Shown one piece after another: positions 47,650 through 58,366 of a stretch of 64,000 nucleotides of DNA (position 1 is the first letter of the stretch; every line of letters starts with the position of its first letter). The notes under the pieces were generated by a model. It ran no database searches and was not told the DNA's origin. It worked only from the letters and a program-made list of their open reading frames with translations. The position numbers and the translations under genes were made by a program. Origin of the DNA: Papaver somniferum (taxonomy: Eukaryota; Streptophyta; Magnoliopsida; Ranunculales; Papaveraceae); contig NC_039358.1 of the NCBI RefSeq assembly GCF_003573695.1, forward strand, positions 238,824,478 to 238,888,477. The letters are read 5' to 3'.

Positions 47650-48123
47650 TTTAAAATAGTTTTATGCACACAACTTTTAACAAATGTTGTAGTTACACAT
47701 TACTTTAATTATTACAAGCTTTAAGGATGTTATGTTGGAGATTATGACTACACAAGACAAAGGCTGTGAAAGTTCTACAACTCTAATAAGTGTAGTGACC
47801 GTAGTATTCACAATACTAATAAATGTTGTCTTTCATATTTCAACTACACAAACCAGATATTGTGAAATAATGTCTTTACAACATAACTATGTGTTGTCCA
47901 AGATAGTTCCACAACTCATACAAGTGTGGTGCAAATCTTAAACATAATACTAACAAGGGTTGTTACATACGCTTTCACGATGCACAAACTTTGTTGTTCA
48001 AGATAGTCATACAACTCCAAGAAGAGTTGTGTTAGGCTTTCAAAGTAATTTTGAAAGATATTCACAACCTTGGCAAAATATTATCGAACCATGAATCACA
48101 TCACCCTTTACAACTCTTAGTCA
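47650..48123. mobile_element. CACTA subterminal repeat region
   Basis: Many ACAACT / AGTTGT motifs in both orientations with ~20-30 base spacing (for example TTACAACATAACTATGTGTT, CCACAACTCATACAAGTGTGG), the same motif family as at 24854-25480. It stops abruptly at 48123, where the tandem array begins, and the terminal CACTA end is missing. Confidence 0.6.
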
Positions 48124-48656
48124 ATATTTGGGTCCGGTTCCGGGTCCTGAAGTTGGACCCGTTAGTTACTGAGGACCCGGCGGGTAATTACCCGATTGGA
48201 CCCGAATTTAAACGGGTCCAAACGGGTAATACCCGTTGGGTACAAGCGGGTATCGGGTACCCGTTTATTCATTCTTTTATTCATGTTTTTAGCAAAATTA
48301 CAAGTATTTTTGCTAGTTTTAGCTTTGATATTTTACTCATTTAAATTTTTTCTCTTACATTTAACCTTTATTTAGTACATTAATAAGAAATAATAATAAT
48401 TTTGTATAAAAATTACTTAAATCCAAGCCAAAAAGAGAAATATATTAAGTTTTTGAGGTTTTTTTAATAGTTTTATTAAGACCCAATAGGTACCCGGAAC
48501 CGACGGGTACCCGGATATTTAAACGGGTCCGGTTCTGGGTCCACAAGTTTAGGAACCGGACCCGAAACCGTTAGAAACCGGACCCGACCATTATAAGTAG
48601 GGTCCGGGTCCAGGTCTAGTGATATCCGGGAGGACCCGGACCCGTTGACACCCCTA
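48124..48656. mobile_element. hAT MITE, unit 1 (left end missing)
   Basis: The right end ACACCCCTA is followed by the duplication ATATTATC. The first ~37 bp present in the other copies are lost at the junction with the CACTA sequence. Filled with GGGTACCCG / GGACCCG motifs in both orientations. Confidence 0.85.
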
Positions 48657-48811
48657 ATATTATCTGTCAATGATTGTTGAAAGACTCTTTATAAAATAAG
48701 ACTTAAAATTGTATACAAAAATGAGCAAAAAGAGGGGCAATCAGTGTTGCAATTAAAAAATAAACTATGCTATTATGAAAATCATATACACAATATAAGA
48801 TCACGTTCAAT

Positions 48812-50276
48812 CTAAAATATGGTGTGTTGATTATGATTAAATACATCATAGGGAAAGGCCTCGGCATAGGCAGTCATATTGAGATATATGTAGTTGTAGG
48901 AAATCCTATAACACTTAAGATATTTTTTTGAATCTAAACTTATTAATCATCCAAATCTCAAATATAAGCACTAGAAATATAAAGAAACACAAGGATTTTT
49001 ACATGATTTGATCATTGTGATCTACATCCATGGTTCTTCACTAGTGATCATTAAAATTACATGTGGATTACATTGAGACTCTATTAATGAGTATTTGGAG
49101 CTCTCTAAATCTAGTTTTGGGAAAGAGGAAGGAGATAGTAATAATACAAATTCTACCTTGTCTCTATACATAATATGTCCTCATATAAAGTGTGTCTCTT
49201 TCCTAAGTGAGTCTCTTTCCTAAAATTATTTCCCCTTTCTCTCTCCTGCCTTCTTCTTTATATAGGTGTTTACTTAGTGGATGACAACTCACATACAACT
49301 AACATTGTCTTATCTCGTACTAAGTTCTCGCACCTTAAGGAAGTAAATGAATCTCGCACACTAACAAATGTTGTGTGCGATATTCTTCCCCTACAATATA
49401 TATGCCGGCTGAACTGTACACAAAAGAATATATGTGGGTGACTTGAACAACACCATAGATAACTGACGAATTATCAACTGAGAACAGCACAGAAGGCACA
49501 TAACATAAAGTAGAAGAAACTGGCGAATTATCAACGGAGTTCTAAATGGTCAGAGTTACCTCTTTATAAAGTGTTGAACCAATCCCAGCATAGTGTTGAT
49601 GATCAACATAGATAACATAACCACCATTGGTCAGAAACATACTTGTCTTTTTGTTATCTACACACCCGCACTACCAAAATGTGCTGGTCATGAAACCCCC
49701 CAGTACATAAGCAAAGTATCTTTGATGTTCTGGTTTAATTTTGCTAAAAGTTTTCAATAGGATACAAAGTTAAACCTACTAATTTGCAACAAATATAAGA
49801 GTGTATATGCATTACCTTTATAGGAGTTATCCGAATCGTTCCCTCTTTTCGCAGTATAGGTGACATCAAAAACGTACTTTTGACAGGCACAATAGTTTCT
49901 TCTCGGTCTACTCAATTCACTGTATATCTAAGATAGGCGCCTCTTTTAATGCTTTTGAAGCCTTCTCCTACTCTGCATTGCATCTCATCGTAGAAGAAAT
50001 TCAAGCCTCAAGTATAACCTAGCCTCAACGGGCATCCTTTGTATTTTGTAACATTATACAGATTACACTTACACTCCGAGAATCGAAATCGATCTTCCAC
50101 CCTTCGTGTATCAATAGCCTGTAGCCGGGTACGATAATTAACAACCATCTCTCCCCATAGCAATCTGGGATTTCTGGAGGATTTCCAACCTCCATCCCAT
50201 AAGGATCTGGGACGTGCGTTGTGGTTCATGTGTTTCAGATCCAAATCCAAAGTACTGGTCAAGGTTCTTGCAAAAT
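48812..50276 (-). pseudogene. Unknown spliced gene relic, unit 1, last exon split by the solo LTR
   Basis: Exons supported by phase: 49816-49919 (ELSRPRRNYCACQKYVFDVT, ending AAAG before GTAATG), 49560-49657 (DNKKTSMFLTNGGYVIYVDH, ending GAG before GTAACT), and 49413 down to 48812 with the solo LTR removed (FSRHIYLNMTAYAEAFPYDV, then stop). The G|AT split codon between the first two agrees. An upstream exon candidate at 50073-50276 (LDLDLKHMNHNARPRSLWDG) ends at GTAAGT; the join from there to 49919 passes through stops. I do not recognise the family. The LTR falls inside the last coding exon, so the tail is lost unless the LTR is read through. Confidence 0.5.
48889..49395 (-). mobile_element. 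Solo LTR (Tat-like), unit 1
   Basis: 507 bp, TGTAGTTGTAGG...CCCCTACA, with the 5-bp duplication ATATA on both sides (48884-48888, 49396-49400). The minus-strand TATA (CCTATATAAAG) is near 49257-49268. Similar in ends and layout to the LTRs of the first Tat element. It interrupts the last exon of the gene relic. Confidence 0.88.
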
Positions 50277-50920
50277 CTAACACAACAAACAACATAAAAA
50301 TGCATCGTAAATTAGTAATCGCACCATAACCGTCACATGCAATTGTAACATATATGTAAGAAACATGTAATCAAATTCTCACCGAGTAACAAAAACTTTA
50401 TACCATCGTATGAAAAAAGACGATCTTATTTTGTTTGGTAAAGCTATACAAAGAATACTGTTCTCTAGATACAAAGCAATAGTTGCTAAAACCATTTTAA
50501 AAATTGAACTCTAAGAATTAAATGCAAAACACACAATATGAAAGATATAAATTTGATTTTTCTGAGAAGCCGATTTTTTTCATGGTTAGGATTTCTCTAC
50601 TTTGTTAGCATCACAATTGCAAAATTGAAGAATAACATTTTAGTTCGCACTACGTACATGGGTTTCATTTTTGCAATGGATAGTTCTTTGACTGAAAAGG
50701 AAAAAAACGAAAAGAGAAAAAAACAAACGGGTTTCCAAAGTTTGGGTAAGAAAATAATCTGATCAAAAGGAGTCTTGACTCTATTGACGACTTTAAATGT
50801 CCGTGTTTGGAGTGCCACCGGTTCAAAGGAGCTTTTTTTTTTCCCTACCAACTGATTGTCGAATTTCTATCACTTCATTTTATTGTTATTGACAAAACAA
50901 TTCGTTGAAGTACTTTCTAT

Positions 50921-51103
50921 TCAACCACTATGGACGTGAAGAAGAACTGCTTCTTCTTTTTTTCTTGCGATGGTATCAATTTGGTCGTTTAGTGTGTGTT
51001 CGGAAATCGCATACTTATTTATCCACCATGAAGAGTCGTGTCGGTAAAACCCATCTTCCCATACACTCTGCAAACTGACAGTCGTATGGTTGAATCTTTT
51101 CAT
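50921..51103 (-). CDS. Small 60-residue frame downstream of FCP, unit 1
   Basis: MKRFNHTTVSLQSVWEDGFY... to HVHSG, beginning with ATG. Present in all three units with at most two residue changes, but such conservation is expected from recent duplication. It could be the first exon of the unknown gene relic downstream. Family not recognised. Confidence 0.3.
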   Translation of the reverse strand: MKRFNHTTVSLQSVWEDGFYRHDSSWWINKYAISEHTLNDQIDTIARKKEEAVLLHVHSG

Positions 51104-51340
51104 ATATTCAGTTATGCGACGATGAGTCTGTAACGATAAGACGCGTCAATTCCATTGGCCAGTTAATTGCTGACGATGCTGCCACATGGCTTTCTAAACT
51201 TTAAGAAAACTCAAAATTGAATTTGGTTGCGCCACATCAGCATTAAGATTCCCCTTTATATTAAGAAGTATATTGATTAATTAATAGAAGTTGATCCAGG
51301 CACAACTTTACTTTTAACAATTTCCTGCACCTTTCCTAGA

Positions 51341-52222
51341 CTACTTTCTAGACGCCTTCAAGACTGGCCTTACATCTACAGTATCGACATATTCTTGAAG
51401 CTCAACATCAGTCTGTGGAATGGGGAACAACTCAAAAAAACTCTTATGAACACCTTGAAGAACTTCTGAGATTGATTTTAGGGCTTCATCTTCATCACCA
51501 AAACCTTCTTGGTCATCTTTCTTCAATTTATGTCCTCCATTTTCTTCAGTGAAGTACGTATATTTATCTATCTGTATCAAATTATTCTGGTGCTCTTCCC
51601 ACACATACTTGTTATCATCGATTATTATCGTGTTCTTCTCGTCAGGTCCGGCCAATATATCCATATTTTTTCTATTTTTAATCGTGGAGTCATCCTTCGA
51701 CACAATCGAGTTAAAGATAACCCCATCTGGATCAAGTAATTTTCCCATTACTTCTGCATAAAACCTTGTGCCCATCGTATACAAGAATAATTCAAACCTG
51801 TCACTGAGTTGTTTAAGAAATTCCCTTGTGTAAGGCCTCAGTTTTACGTATATTGCCCCCATATACTTATATAAAATATCTCCATTCCTACAATTATCGT
51901 CCTGCATGGACGAAACAACAATTGCTTTCTTGTCGAGATAATCTTGATCATCCTTTGATACGTCACAAATTCTCACGGAGTGGATTAAGGTGTGATCCAA
52001 GTCAAGAACCAAAGAAAGCTTCTTATTCTCAAAAAAACATCTCTTGTACGTAGTACCTAACATCCTACTACGTTGAATCAACCGTTTGTTTTCTTCTGCG
52101 TTATAACTCATCAATTGTTTGATCTTCATTCTCTTTAATATTTTATGTGCTTCTTTGAGTCGACCTTCATAAGAAAGAACTAAAGTAGTCATCTTCTCTC
52201 TGTCTTCTAAGTAGTATAGCAT
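51341..52222 (-). CDS. FCP1-like CTD phosphatase domain protein, array copy 1
   Basis: 293 residues, no intron, intact. Start ATG 52222 has a TATA box about 85 bases upstream. The ~65-residue N-terminal part (YYLEDREKMTTLVLSYEGRL) precedes the FCPH domain: LVLDLDHTLIHS (D74, D76, T78), LRPYTREFLKQLSDRFELFL, YTMGTRFYAEVMGKLLDP, SIVSKDDST and TIIIDDNKYVW. It ends DVRPVLKASRK, with no BRCT domain. The family dephosphorylates Ser residues in the RNA polymerase II tail; substrate not shown here. Compared with copy 2 it has four extra residues (IKQL) and a few substitutions, including Ile for Leu in the HTLIHS motif. All catalytic residues are kept. Confidence 0.88.
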   Translation of the reverse strand: MLYYLEDREKMTTLVLSYEGRLKEAHKILKRMKIKQLMSYNAEENKRLIQRSRMLGTTYKRCFFENKKLSLVLDLDHTLIHSVRICDVSKDDQDYLDKKAIVVSSMQDDNCRNGDILYKYMGAIYVKLRPYTREFLKQLSDRFELFLYTMGTRFYAEVMGKLLDPDGVIFNSIVSKDDSTIKNRKNMDILAGPDEKNTIIIDDNKYVWEEHQNNLIQIDKYTYFTEENGGHKLKKDDQEGFGDEDEALKSISEVLQGVHKSFFELFPIPQTDVELQEYVDTVDVRPVLKASRK

Positions 52223-52302
52223 GATATGTAAGCACTTCTTTTTCTCTCTTTTCTTCTGGAGAAACCTTGGGATATCTTTCTGATATTTATTTGCTTACGA
52301 TG

Positions 52303-52312
52303 ATATATATAA
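52303..52312 (-). promoter_or_regulatory. TATA box of FCP copy 1
   Basis: The minus strand reads CTTATATATATCATC about 85 bases before ATG 52222. Confidence 0.55.
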
Positions 52313-52521
52313 GTGCTGGAATATAATTAATAGAAAGTGATGGGTCGGTGAATGCCATGATCATTCCTTGTTGGATTATGAATTCCTGCCTATACGTTTA
52401 ACAATTCCTCTTGAGAGGGGCCGATCTAATAAAGGGCCACCACTGTAACAACTCCTAGTGTAACCGGTGGCGGTGGTGCCTTTAAAAGTTTTTTTTGTTA
52501 TTATTTTCCTTTTTCTTTTTT

Positions 52522-52590
52522 TCATAACAATAATTCCAGACGGAATGCTCAATTTTTTTTTCATAACAATAGTTCCAGACGGAATGCTCA
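52522..52590. repeat. 33-bp tandem duplication upstream of FCP copy 1
   Basis: TTCATAACAATA followed by TTCCAGACGGAATGCTCA occurs twice with a T-run between. The same pair is in unit 2 (about 58284-58351). Confidence 0.8.
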
Positions 52591-52605
52591 AAAAATTATG
52601 TGAGC

Positions 52606-52937
52606 TGTACTTGCAGGAAATCCTACAACCATATTCATTCAAGATTAAGTAACTCTCTTCAAGAAATCATGGTGAAAATTATTTGTTTATTTCTCAAGAT
52701 TTTAAGATTGAAAACAAAATGTTACGAAGACTTTACTTGCTCTCCAAATAAACTTTCTCTCTCCTAATTTCTTGTATAACACTCACCCTAAAGAGATCTC
52801 TCAATACACAGTTTCCTTCCCTTTATATAGGGTAATACATAATGGATGACAGCTAATAGATCTCCTATTTTCGGAATCACTGTGCGTTACAATCGCTCAT
52901 ATACATTCGCTTAACTTCGCACACCTTACACTTTCGC
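52606..52937 (-). mobile_element. Tat LTR fragment, unit 1
   Basis: Starts TGTACTTGCAGGAAATCC and resembles the LTR of the first Tat element (CTCTCCAAATAAACTTTCTC, AGAGATCTCTC, CCTTTATATAGGG = minus-strand TATA). Its right end is cut by an 82-bp deletion relative to unit 2. Confidence 0.7.
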
Positions 52938-53029
52938 CAATACCCCCATCCACAATGCATGAAATGGAGTTGTCGTAGGGGTATTACAACTCTAATCTGT
53001 AGTCGTCAATATTGATTTTTCCCGTAGTG
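52938..53029 (-). mobile_element. CACTA terminus fragment, unit 1
   Basis: Ends TTGATTTTTCCCGTAGTG (inverted CACTACGGGAAAAA) followed by GTA, and contains GAGTTGTCGTAGG and ACAACTCTAATC subterminal motifs. Confidence 0.75.
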
Positions 53030-53084
53030 GTAGCATTGGTCGAGAAAAGAGTAAACTTCTGCTTAACCCAAAAGAACGAAAAAG

Positions 53085-53350
53085 GAGACGTGAAAACAAG
53101 TTGTGTTGCTGCAATAAGGAGAGACGCCCTCGCATACAAAAGGGAACACAAACCATAATAATACATAAAATATTTCTTTAAATTAAGCCTGGTATAACAG
53201 CACAGAAAAAAGGTTTCCAGAAGTAAAGAAGTCAATACCAGCAGCTAGCCAAGAATGTCTTAAAAAAAAAAGAGAATTGAAATATCCCAAATTACTAAAT
53301 AAGGGAAATTACAAACAAAAAATTAAACAATGAAAACTTCAAATTTTTTA
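53085..53350. repeat. Block X homologue (FCP 3' flank), unit 1
   Basis: Aligns with 12085-12370. No coding capacity conserved. Here it is separated from the next FCP gene (unit 2) by ~3.8 kb, whereas at 12.4 kb the two are adjacent. Confidence 0.65.
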
Positions 53351-53436
53351 ACAAGATACAACAAAATTATTAGAATATAAAATGAAGTATTCAATAAACA
53401 AGATTTAATAAACTATAATCAAACAAGTTCTGTAAA

Positions 53437-53458
53437 CCCGTGCAAATGCACAGGCTAG
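53437..53458 (+). mobile_element. Helitron-like 3' terminus, unit 1
   Basis: A hairpin CCCGTGC-AAAT-GCACAGG is followed directly by CTAG and then T. Helitrons end with a short GC-rich hairpin and CTRR, inserted before T. The hairpin is normally about 10 bases before CTRR, so spacing is unusual. No matching 5' end was identified. Repeated in unit 2 at 59279-59300. Confidence 0.35.
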
Positions 53459-53582
53459 TTCATTAGCTAACTCAAAAAAAAAAGTGATAAGCGTAATTCA
53501 TAAGGGTTGACCCATTTATACATACATACACATAAACTAAAGGACATATACCCTAACCGCAATAACATAGAGCCAAGATTCG

Positions 53583-53880
53583 ATGTTGACTACTCATAGT
53601 GAAAGCCCCGATCAACAATTAGGTAAAAGCAAGATTGTTGAAAGTCAAAATCAAGATTTCGATGTTAACGAATGCATATTATGTTATTTATTCTCTTGCG
53701 AACCTCGGATACTTTTTTCATCTTTGATGGCTAAGAACATTGTTTCCTTCATACATGGTAATGTCATCGAGTGCGAGAAGACACCAAAATCGAACGATTT
53801 TAGCAGCCTACAAATTAGAAGTGTGGCAGTGGCTGGCTACTTGCGCCTGCGGAAATGCATCTCTACATCATTATATTATC
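53583..53880 (+). CDS. Unrecognised ORF ending at the hAT insertion, unit 1
   Basis: ATG 53583 opens a frame reading MLTTHSESPDQQLGKSKIVE and VAGYLRLRKCISTSLYYL up to the hAT MITE, where its 3' part is replaced by MITE sequence. Repeated in unit 2. No domain recognised; it could be a chance frame or a first exon. Confidence 0.3.
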
Positions 53881-54449
53881 TAGGGCTGTCAATGGGTACC
53901 CATTACCCGGACCCGGTATATTTGGGTCCGGTTCCGGGTCCTAAAGTTGGACCCATTAGCTACTGAGGACCCGGCGGGTAATTACCCGATTGGACCGAAT
54001 TTAAACGGGTCCAAACGGGTAATACCCGTTGGGTACCCGCGGGTATCGGGTACCCGTTTATTCATTCTTTTATTCATGTTTTTATCAAAATTACAAGTAT
54101 TTTTGCTAGTTTTAGCTTTGATATTTTACTCATTTAAATTTTTTCTCTTACATTTAACCTTTATTTAGTACATTAATAAGAAATAATAATAATTTTGTAT
54201 AAAAATTACTTAAATCCAAGCCAAAAAGAGAAATATATTAAGTTTTTGAGGTTTTTTAAATAGTTTTATTAAGACCCAATGGGTACCCGGAACCGACGGG
54301 TACCCGGGTATTTAAACGGGTCCGGTTCTGGGTCCACAAGTTTAGGAACCGGACCCGGAACCGTTAGAAACCGGACCCGACCATTATAAGTAAGGTCCGG
54401 GTCCGGGTCTAGTGATATCCGGTTGGATCCGGACCCGTTGACACCCCTA
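53881..54449. mobile_element. hAT MITE, unit 2
   Basis: 569 bp. Ends TAGGGCTGTCAATGGGT...CCCGTTGACACCCCTA; 8-bp target duplication ATATTATC on both sides (53873-53880, 54450-54457). An 8-bp duplication and TAGGG ends fit hAT. Confidence 0.92.
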
Positions 54450-54604
54450 ATATTATCTGTCAATGATTGTTGAAAGACTCTTTATAAAATAAGACTTAAA
54501 ATTGCATACAAAAATGAGCAAAAAGAGGGGCAATCAGTGTTGCAATTAAAAAATAAACTATGCTATTATGAAAATCATATAAACAATATAAAATCACGTT
54601 CAAT

Positions 54605-56051
54605 CTAAAATATGGTGTGTTGATTATGATTAAATACATCATAGGGAGAGGCCTCGGCATAGGCAGTCATATTGAGATATATGTAGTTGTAGGAAATCCT
54701 ATAACACTTAAGATATTTTTTTGAATCTAAACTTATTAATCATCCAAATCTCAAATATAAGCACTAGAAATATAAAGAAACACAAGGATTTTTACATGAT
54801 TTGATCATTGTGATCTACATCCATGGTTCTTCACTAGTGATCATTAAAATTACGTATGGATTACATTGAGACTCTATTAATGAGTATTTGGAGCTCTCTA
54901 AATCTAGTTTTGGGAAAGAGGAAGGAGATAGTAATAATACAAATTCTACCTTGTCACTATACATAATATGTCCTCATATAAAGTGTGTCTCTTTCCTAAA
55001 ATTATATCCCCTTTCTCTCTCCTGTCTTCTTCTTTATATAGGTGTTTACCTGATGGATGACAACTCACATACAACTAACATTGTCTTATCTCGTACTAAG
55101 TTCTCGCACCTTAAGGAAGTAAATGAATCTCGCACACTAACAAATATTGTGTGCGATATTCTTCCCCTACAATATATATGCCGGCTGAACTGTACACAAA
55201 AGAATATATGTGGGTGACTTGAACAACACCATAGATAACTGACGAATTGTCAACAGAGAACAGCACAGAAGGCACATAACATAAAGTAGAAGAAACTGGC
55301 GAATTATCAACGGAATTCTAAATGGTCAGAGTTACCTCTTCATAAAGTGTTGAACCAATCCCAGCATAGTGTTGATGATCAACATAGATAACATAACCAC
55401 CATTGGTCAGAACCATACTTGTCTTTTTGTTATCTACACACCCGCACTACCAAAATGTGCTGGTCATGAAACCCCCAATACATAAGCAAAGTATCTTTGA
55501 TGTTCTGGTTTAATTTTGCTAAAAGTTTTCAATAGGATACAAAGTTAAACCTACTAATTTGCAACAAATATAAGAGTGTATATGCATTACCTTTATAGGA
55601 GTTATCCGAATCGTTCCCTCTTTTCGCAGTATAGGTGACATCAAAAACGTAATTTTGACAGGCACAATAGTTTCTTCTCGGTCTACTCAATTCACTGTAT
55701 ATCTAAGATAGGCGCCTCTTTTGATGCTTTTGAAGCCTTCTCCTACTCTGCATTGCATCTCATCGTAGAAGAAATTCAAGCCTCAAGTATAACCTAGCCT
55801 CAACGGGCATCCTTCGTATTTTGTAACATTATACAGATTACACTTACACTCCGAGAATCGAAATCGATCTTCCACCCTTCGTGTATCAATAGCCTGTAGC
55901 CGGGTACGATAATTAACAACCATCTCTCCCCATAGCAATCTGGGATTTCTGGAGGATTTCCAACCTCCATCCCATAAGGATCTGGGACGTGCGTGGTGGT
56001 TCATGTGTTTCAGATCCAAATCCAAAGTACTGGTCAAGGTTCTTGCAAAAT
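54605..56051 (-). pseudogene. Unknown spliced gene relic, unit 2
   Basis: Same structure as in unit 1: exons 55591-55694, 55336-55433, last exon from 55189 split by the solo LTR and ending at 54605; upstream candidate 55848-56051. The splice sites are unchanged. Confidence 0.5.
54682..55171 (-). mobile_element. Solo LTR (Tat-like), unit 2
   Basis: 490 bp, same insertion site and ATATA duplication (54677-54681, 55172-55176). One internal short repeat copy (CTAAGTGAGTCTCTTTC) is missing compared with units 1 and 3. Confidence 0.88.
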
Positions 56052-56694
56052 CTAACACAACAAACAACATAAAAATGCATCGTAAATTAGTAATCGCACC
56101 ATAACCGTCACATGCAATTGTAACATATATGTAAGAAACATGTAATCAAATTCTCACCGAGTAACAAAAACTTTATACCAACGTATGAAAAAAGACGATC
56201 TTATTTTGTTTGGTAAAGCTATACAAAGAATACTGTTCTCTAGATAAAAAGCAACAGTTGCTAAAACCATTTTAAAAATTGAACTCTAAGAATTAAATGC
56301 AAAACACACAATATGAAAGATATAAATTTGATTTTTCTGAGAAGCCGATTTTTTTCATGGTTAGGATTTCTCTACTTTGTTAGCATCACAATTGCAAAAT
56401 CGAAGAATAACATTTTAGTTCGCACTACGTACATGGGTTTCATTTTTGCAATGGATAATTCTTTGACTGAAAAGGAAAAAACGAAAAGAGAAAAAAACAA
56501 ACGGGTTTCCAAAGTTGGGGTAAGAAAATAATCTGATCAAAAGGACTCTTGACTCTATTGACGACTTTAAATGTCCGTGTTTGGAGTGCCACCGGTTCAA
56601 AGGAGCTTTTTTTTTTCCCTACCAACTGATTGTCGAATTTCTATCACTTCATTTTATTGTTATTGACAAAACAATTCGTTGAAGTACTTTCTAT

Positions 56695-56877
56695 TCAACC
56701 ACTATGGACGTGAAGAAGAACTGCTTCTTCTTTTTTTCTTGCGATGGTATCAATTTGGTCGTTTAGTGTGTGTTCGGAAATCGCATACTTATTTATCCAC
56801 CATGAAGAGTCGTGTCGGTAAAACCCATCTTCCCATACACTCTGCAAACTGACAGTCGTATGGTTGAATCTTTTCAT
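56695..56877 (-). CDS. Small 60-residue frame, unit 2
   Basis: Identical in protein to the unit 1 copy. Possible first exon of the relic; unknown function. Confidence 0.3.
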   Translation of the reverse strand: MKRFNHTTVSLQSVWEDGFYRHDSSWWINKYAISEHTLNDQIDTIARKKEEAVLLHVHSG

Positions 56878-57114
56878 ATATTCAGTTATGCGACGATGAG
56901 TCTGTAACGATAAGACGCGTCAATTCCATTGGCCAGTTAATTGCTGACGATGCTGCCACATGGCTTTCTAAACTTTAAGAAAACTCAAAATTGAATTTGG
57001 TTGCGCCACATCAGCATTAAGATTCCCCTTTATATTAAGAAGTATATTGATTAATTAATAGAAGTTGATCCAGGCACAACTTTACTTTTAACAATTTCCT
57101 GCACCTTTCCTAGA

Positions 57115-57984
57115 CTACTTTCTAGACGCCTTCAAGACTGGCCTTACATCTACAGTATCGACATATTCTTGAAGCTCAACATCAGTCTGTGGAATGGGGA
57201 ACAACTCAAAAAAACTCTTATGAACACCTTGAAGAACTTCTGAGATTGATTTTAGGGCTTCATCTTCATCACCAAAACCTTCTTGGTCATCTTTCTTCAA
57301 TTTATGTCCTCCATTTTCTTCAGTGAAGTACGTATATTTATCTATCTGTATCAAATTATTCTGGTGCTCTTCCCACACATACTTGTTATCATCGATTATT
57401 ATCGTGTTCTTCTCGTCAGGTCCGGCCAATATATCCATATTTTTTCTATTTCTAATCGTGGAGTCATCCTTCGATACAATCGAGTTAAAGATAACCCCAT
57501 CTGGATCAAGTAATTTTCCCATTACTTCTGCATAAAACCTTGTGCCCATCGTATACAAGAATAATTCAAACCTGTCACTGAGTTGTTTAAGAAATTCCCT
57601 TGTGTAAGGCCTCAGTTTTACGTATATTGCCCCCATATACTTATATAAATTATCTCCATTCCTACAATTATCGTCCTGCATGGACGAAACAACAATTGCT
57701 TTCTTGTCGAGATAATCTTGATCATCCTTTGATACGTTACAAATTCTCACGGAGTGGAGTAAGGTGTGATCCAAGTCAAGAACCAAAGAAAGCTTCTTAT
57801 TCTCAAAAAAACATCTCTTGTACGTAGTACCTAACATCCTACTACGTTGAATCAACCGTTTGTTTTCTTCTGCGTTATAACTCATCTTCATTCTCTCTAA
57901 TATTTTATGTGCTTCTTTGAGTCGACCTTCATAAGAATGAACTAAAGTAGTCATCTTGTCTCTGTCTTCTAAGTAGTATAGCAT
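57115..57984 (-). CDS. FCP1-like CTD phosphatase domain protein, array copy 2
   Basis: 289 residues, no intron, intact. Nearly identical to copy 1: lacks the IKQL insertion, has HTLLHS, and differs at a handful of positions (RICNVSK, NGDNLYKY, STIRNRK). Catalytic LDLDHT and IIDDNKYVW are intact. Same promoter and 3' flank. Two intact copies with few changes suggest recent duplication, not yet decayed. Confidence 0.88.
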   Translation of the reverse strand: MLYYLEDRDKMTTLVHSYEGRLKEAHKILERMKMSYNAEENKRLIQRSRMLGTTYKRCFFENKKLSLVLDLDHTLLHSVRICNVSKDDQDYLDKKAIVVSSMQDDNCRNGDNLYKYMGAIYVKLRPYTREFLKQLSDRFELFLYTMGTRFYAEVMGKLLDPDGVIFNSIVSKDDSTIRNRKNMDILAGPDEKNTIIIDDNKYVWEEHQNNLIQIDKYTYFTEENGGHKLKKDDQEGFGDEDEALKSISEVLQGVHKSFFELFPIPQTDVELQEYVDTVDVRPVLKASRK

Positions 57985-58063
57985 GATATGTAAGCACTTC
58001 TTTTTCTCTCTTTTCTTCTGGAGAAACCTTGGGATATCTTTCTGATATTTATTTGCTTACGAT

Positions 58064-58073
58064 GATATATATA
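58064..58073 (-). promoter_or_regulatory. TATA box of FCP copy 2
   Basis: Same motif at the same distance as in unit 1. Confidence 0.55.
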
Positions 58074-58366
58074 AGTGCTGGATATAATTAATAGAAAGTG
58101 ATGGGTCGGTGAATGCCATGATCATTCCTTGTTGGATTATGAATTCCTGCCTATACGTTTAACAATTCCTCTTGAGAGGGGCCGATCTAATAAAGGGCCA
58201 CCACTGTAACAACTCCTCTTGTAACCGGTGGCGGTGGTGCCTTTAAAAGTTTTTTTGTTATTATTTTCCTTTTTCTTTTTTTTCATAACAATAGTTCAAG
58301 ACGGAATGCTCAATTTTTTTTTCATAACAATAGTTCTAGACGGAATGCTCAAAAAATTATGTGAGC

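Noticed and set aside
48124..48656. Frames rich in GTRRFRVPIG / DPEPDPFKYP in the hAT MITE
   Set aside because: Produced by the GGGTACCCG inverted repeats of the MITE; not protein genes.
50538..50851. Opposing frames on both strands around 50.6 kb (and in units 2 and 3)
   Set aside because: Their lengths change between units through single-base indels, they have low complexity and no start context.
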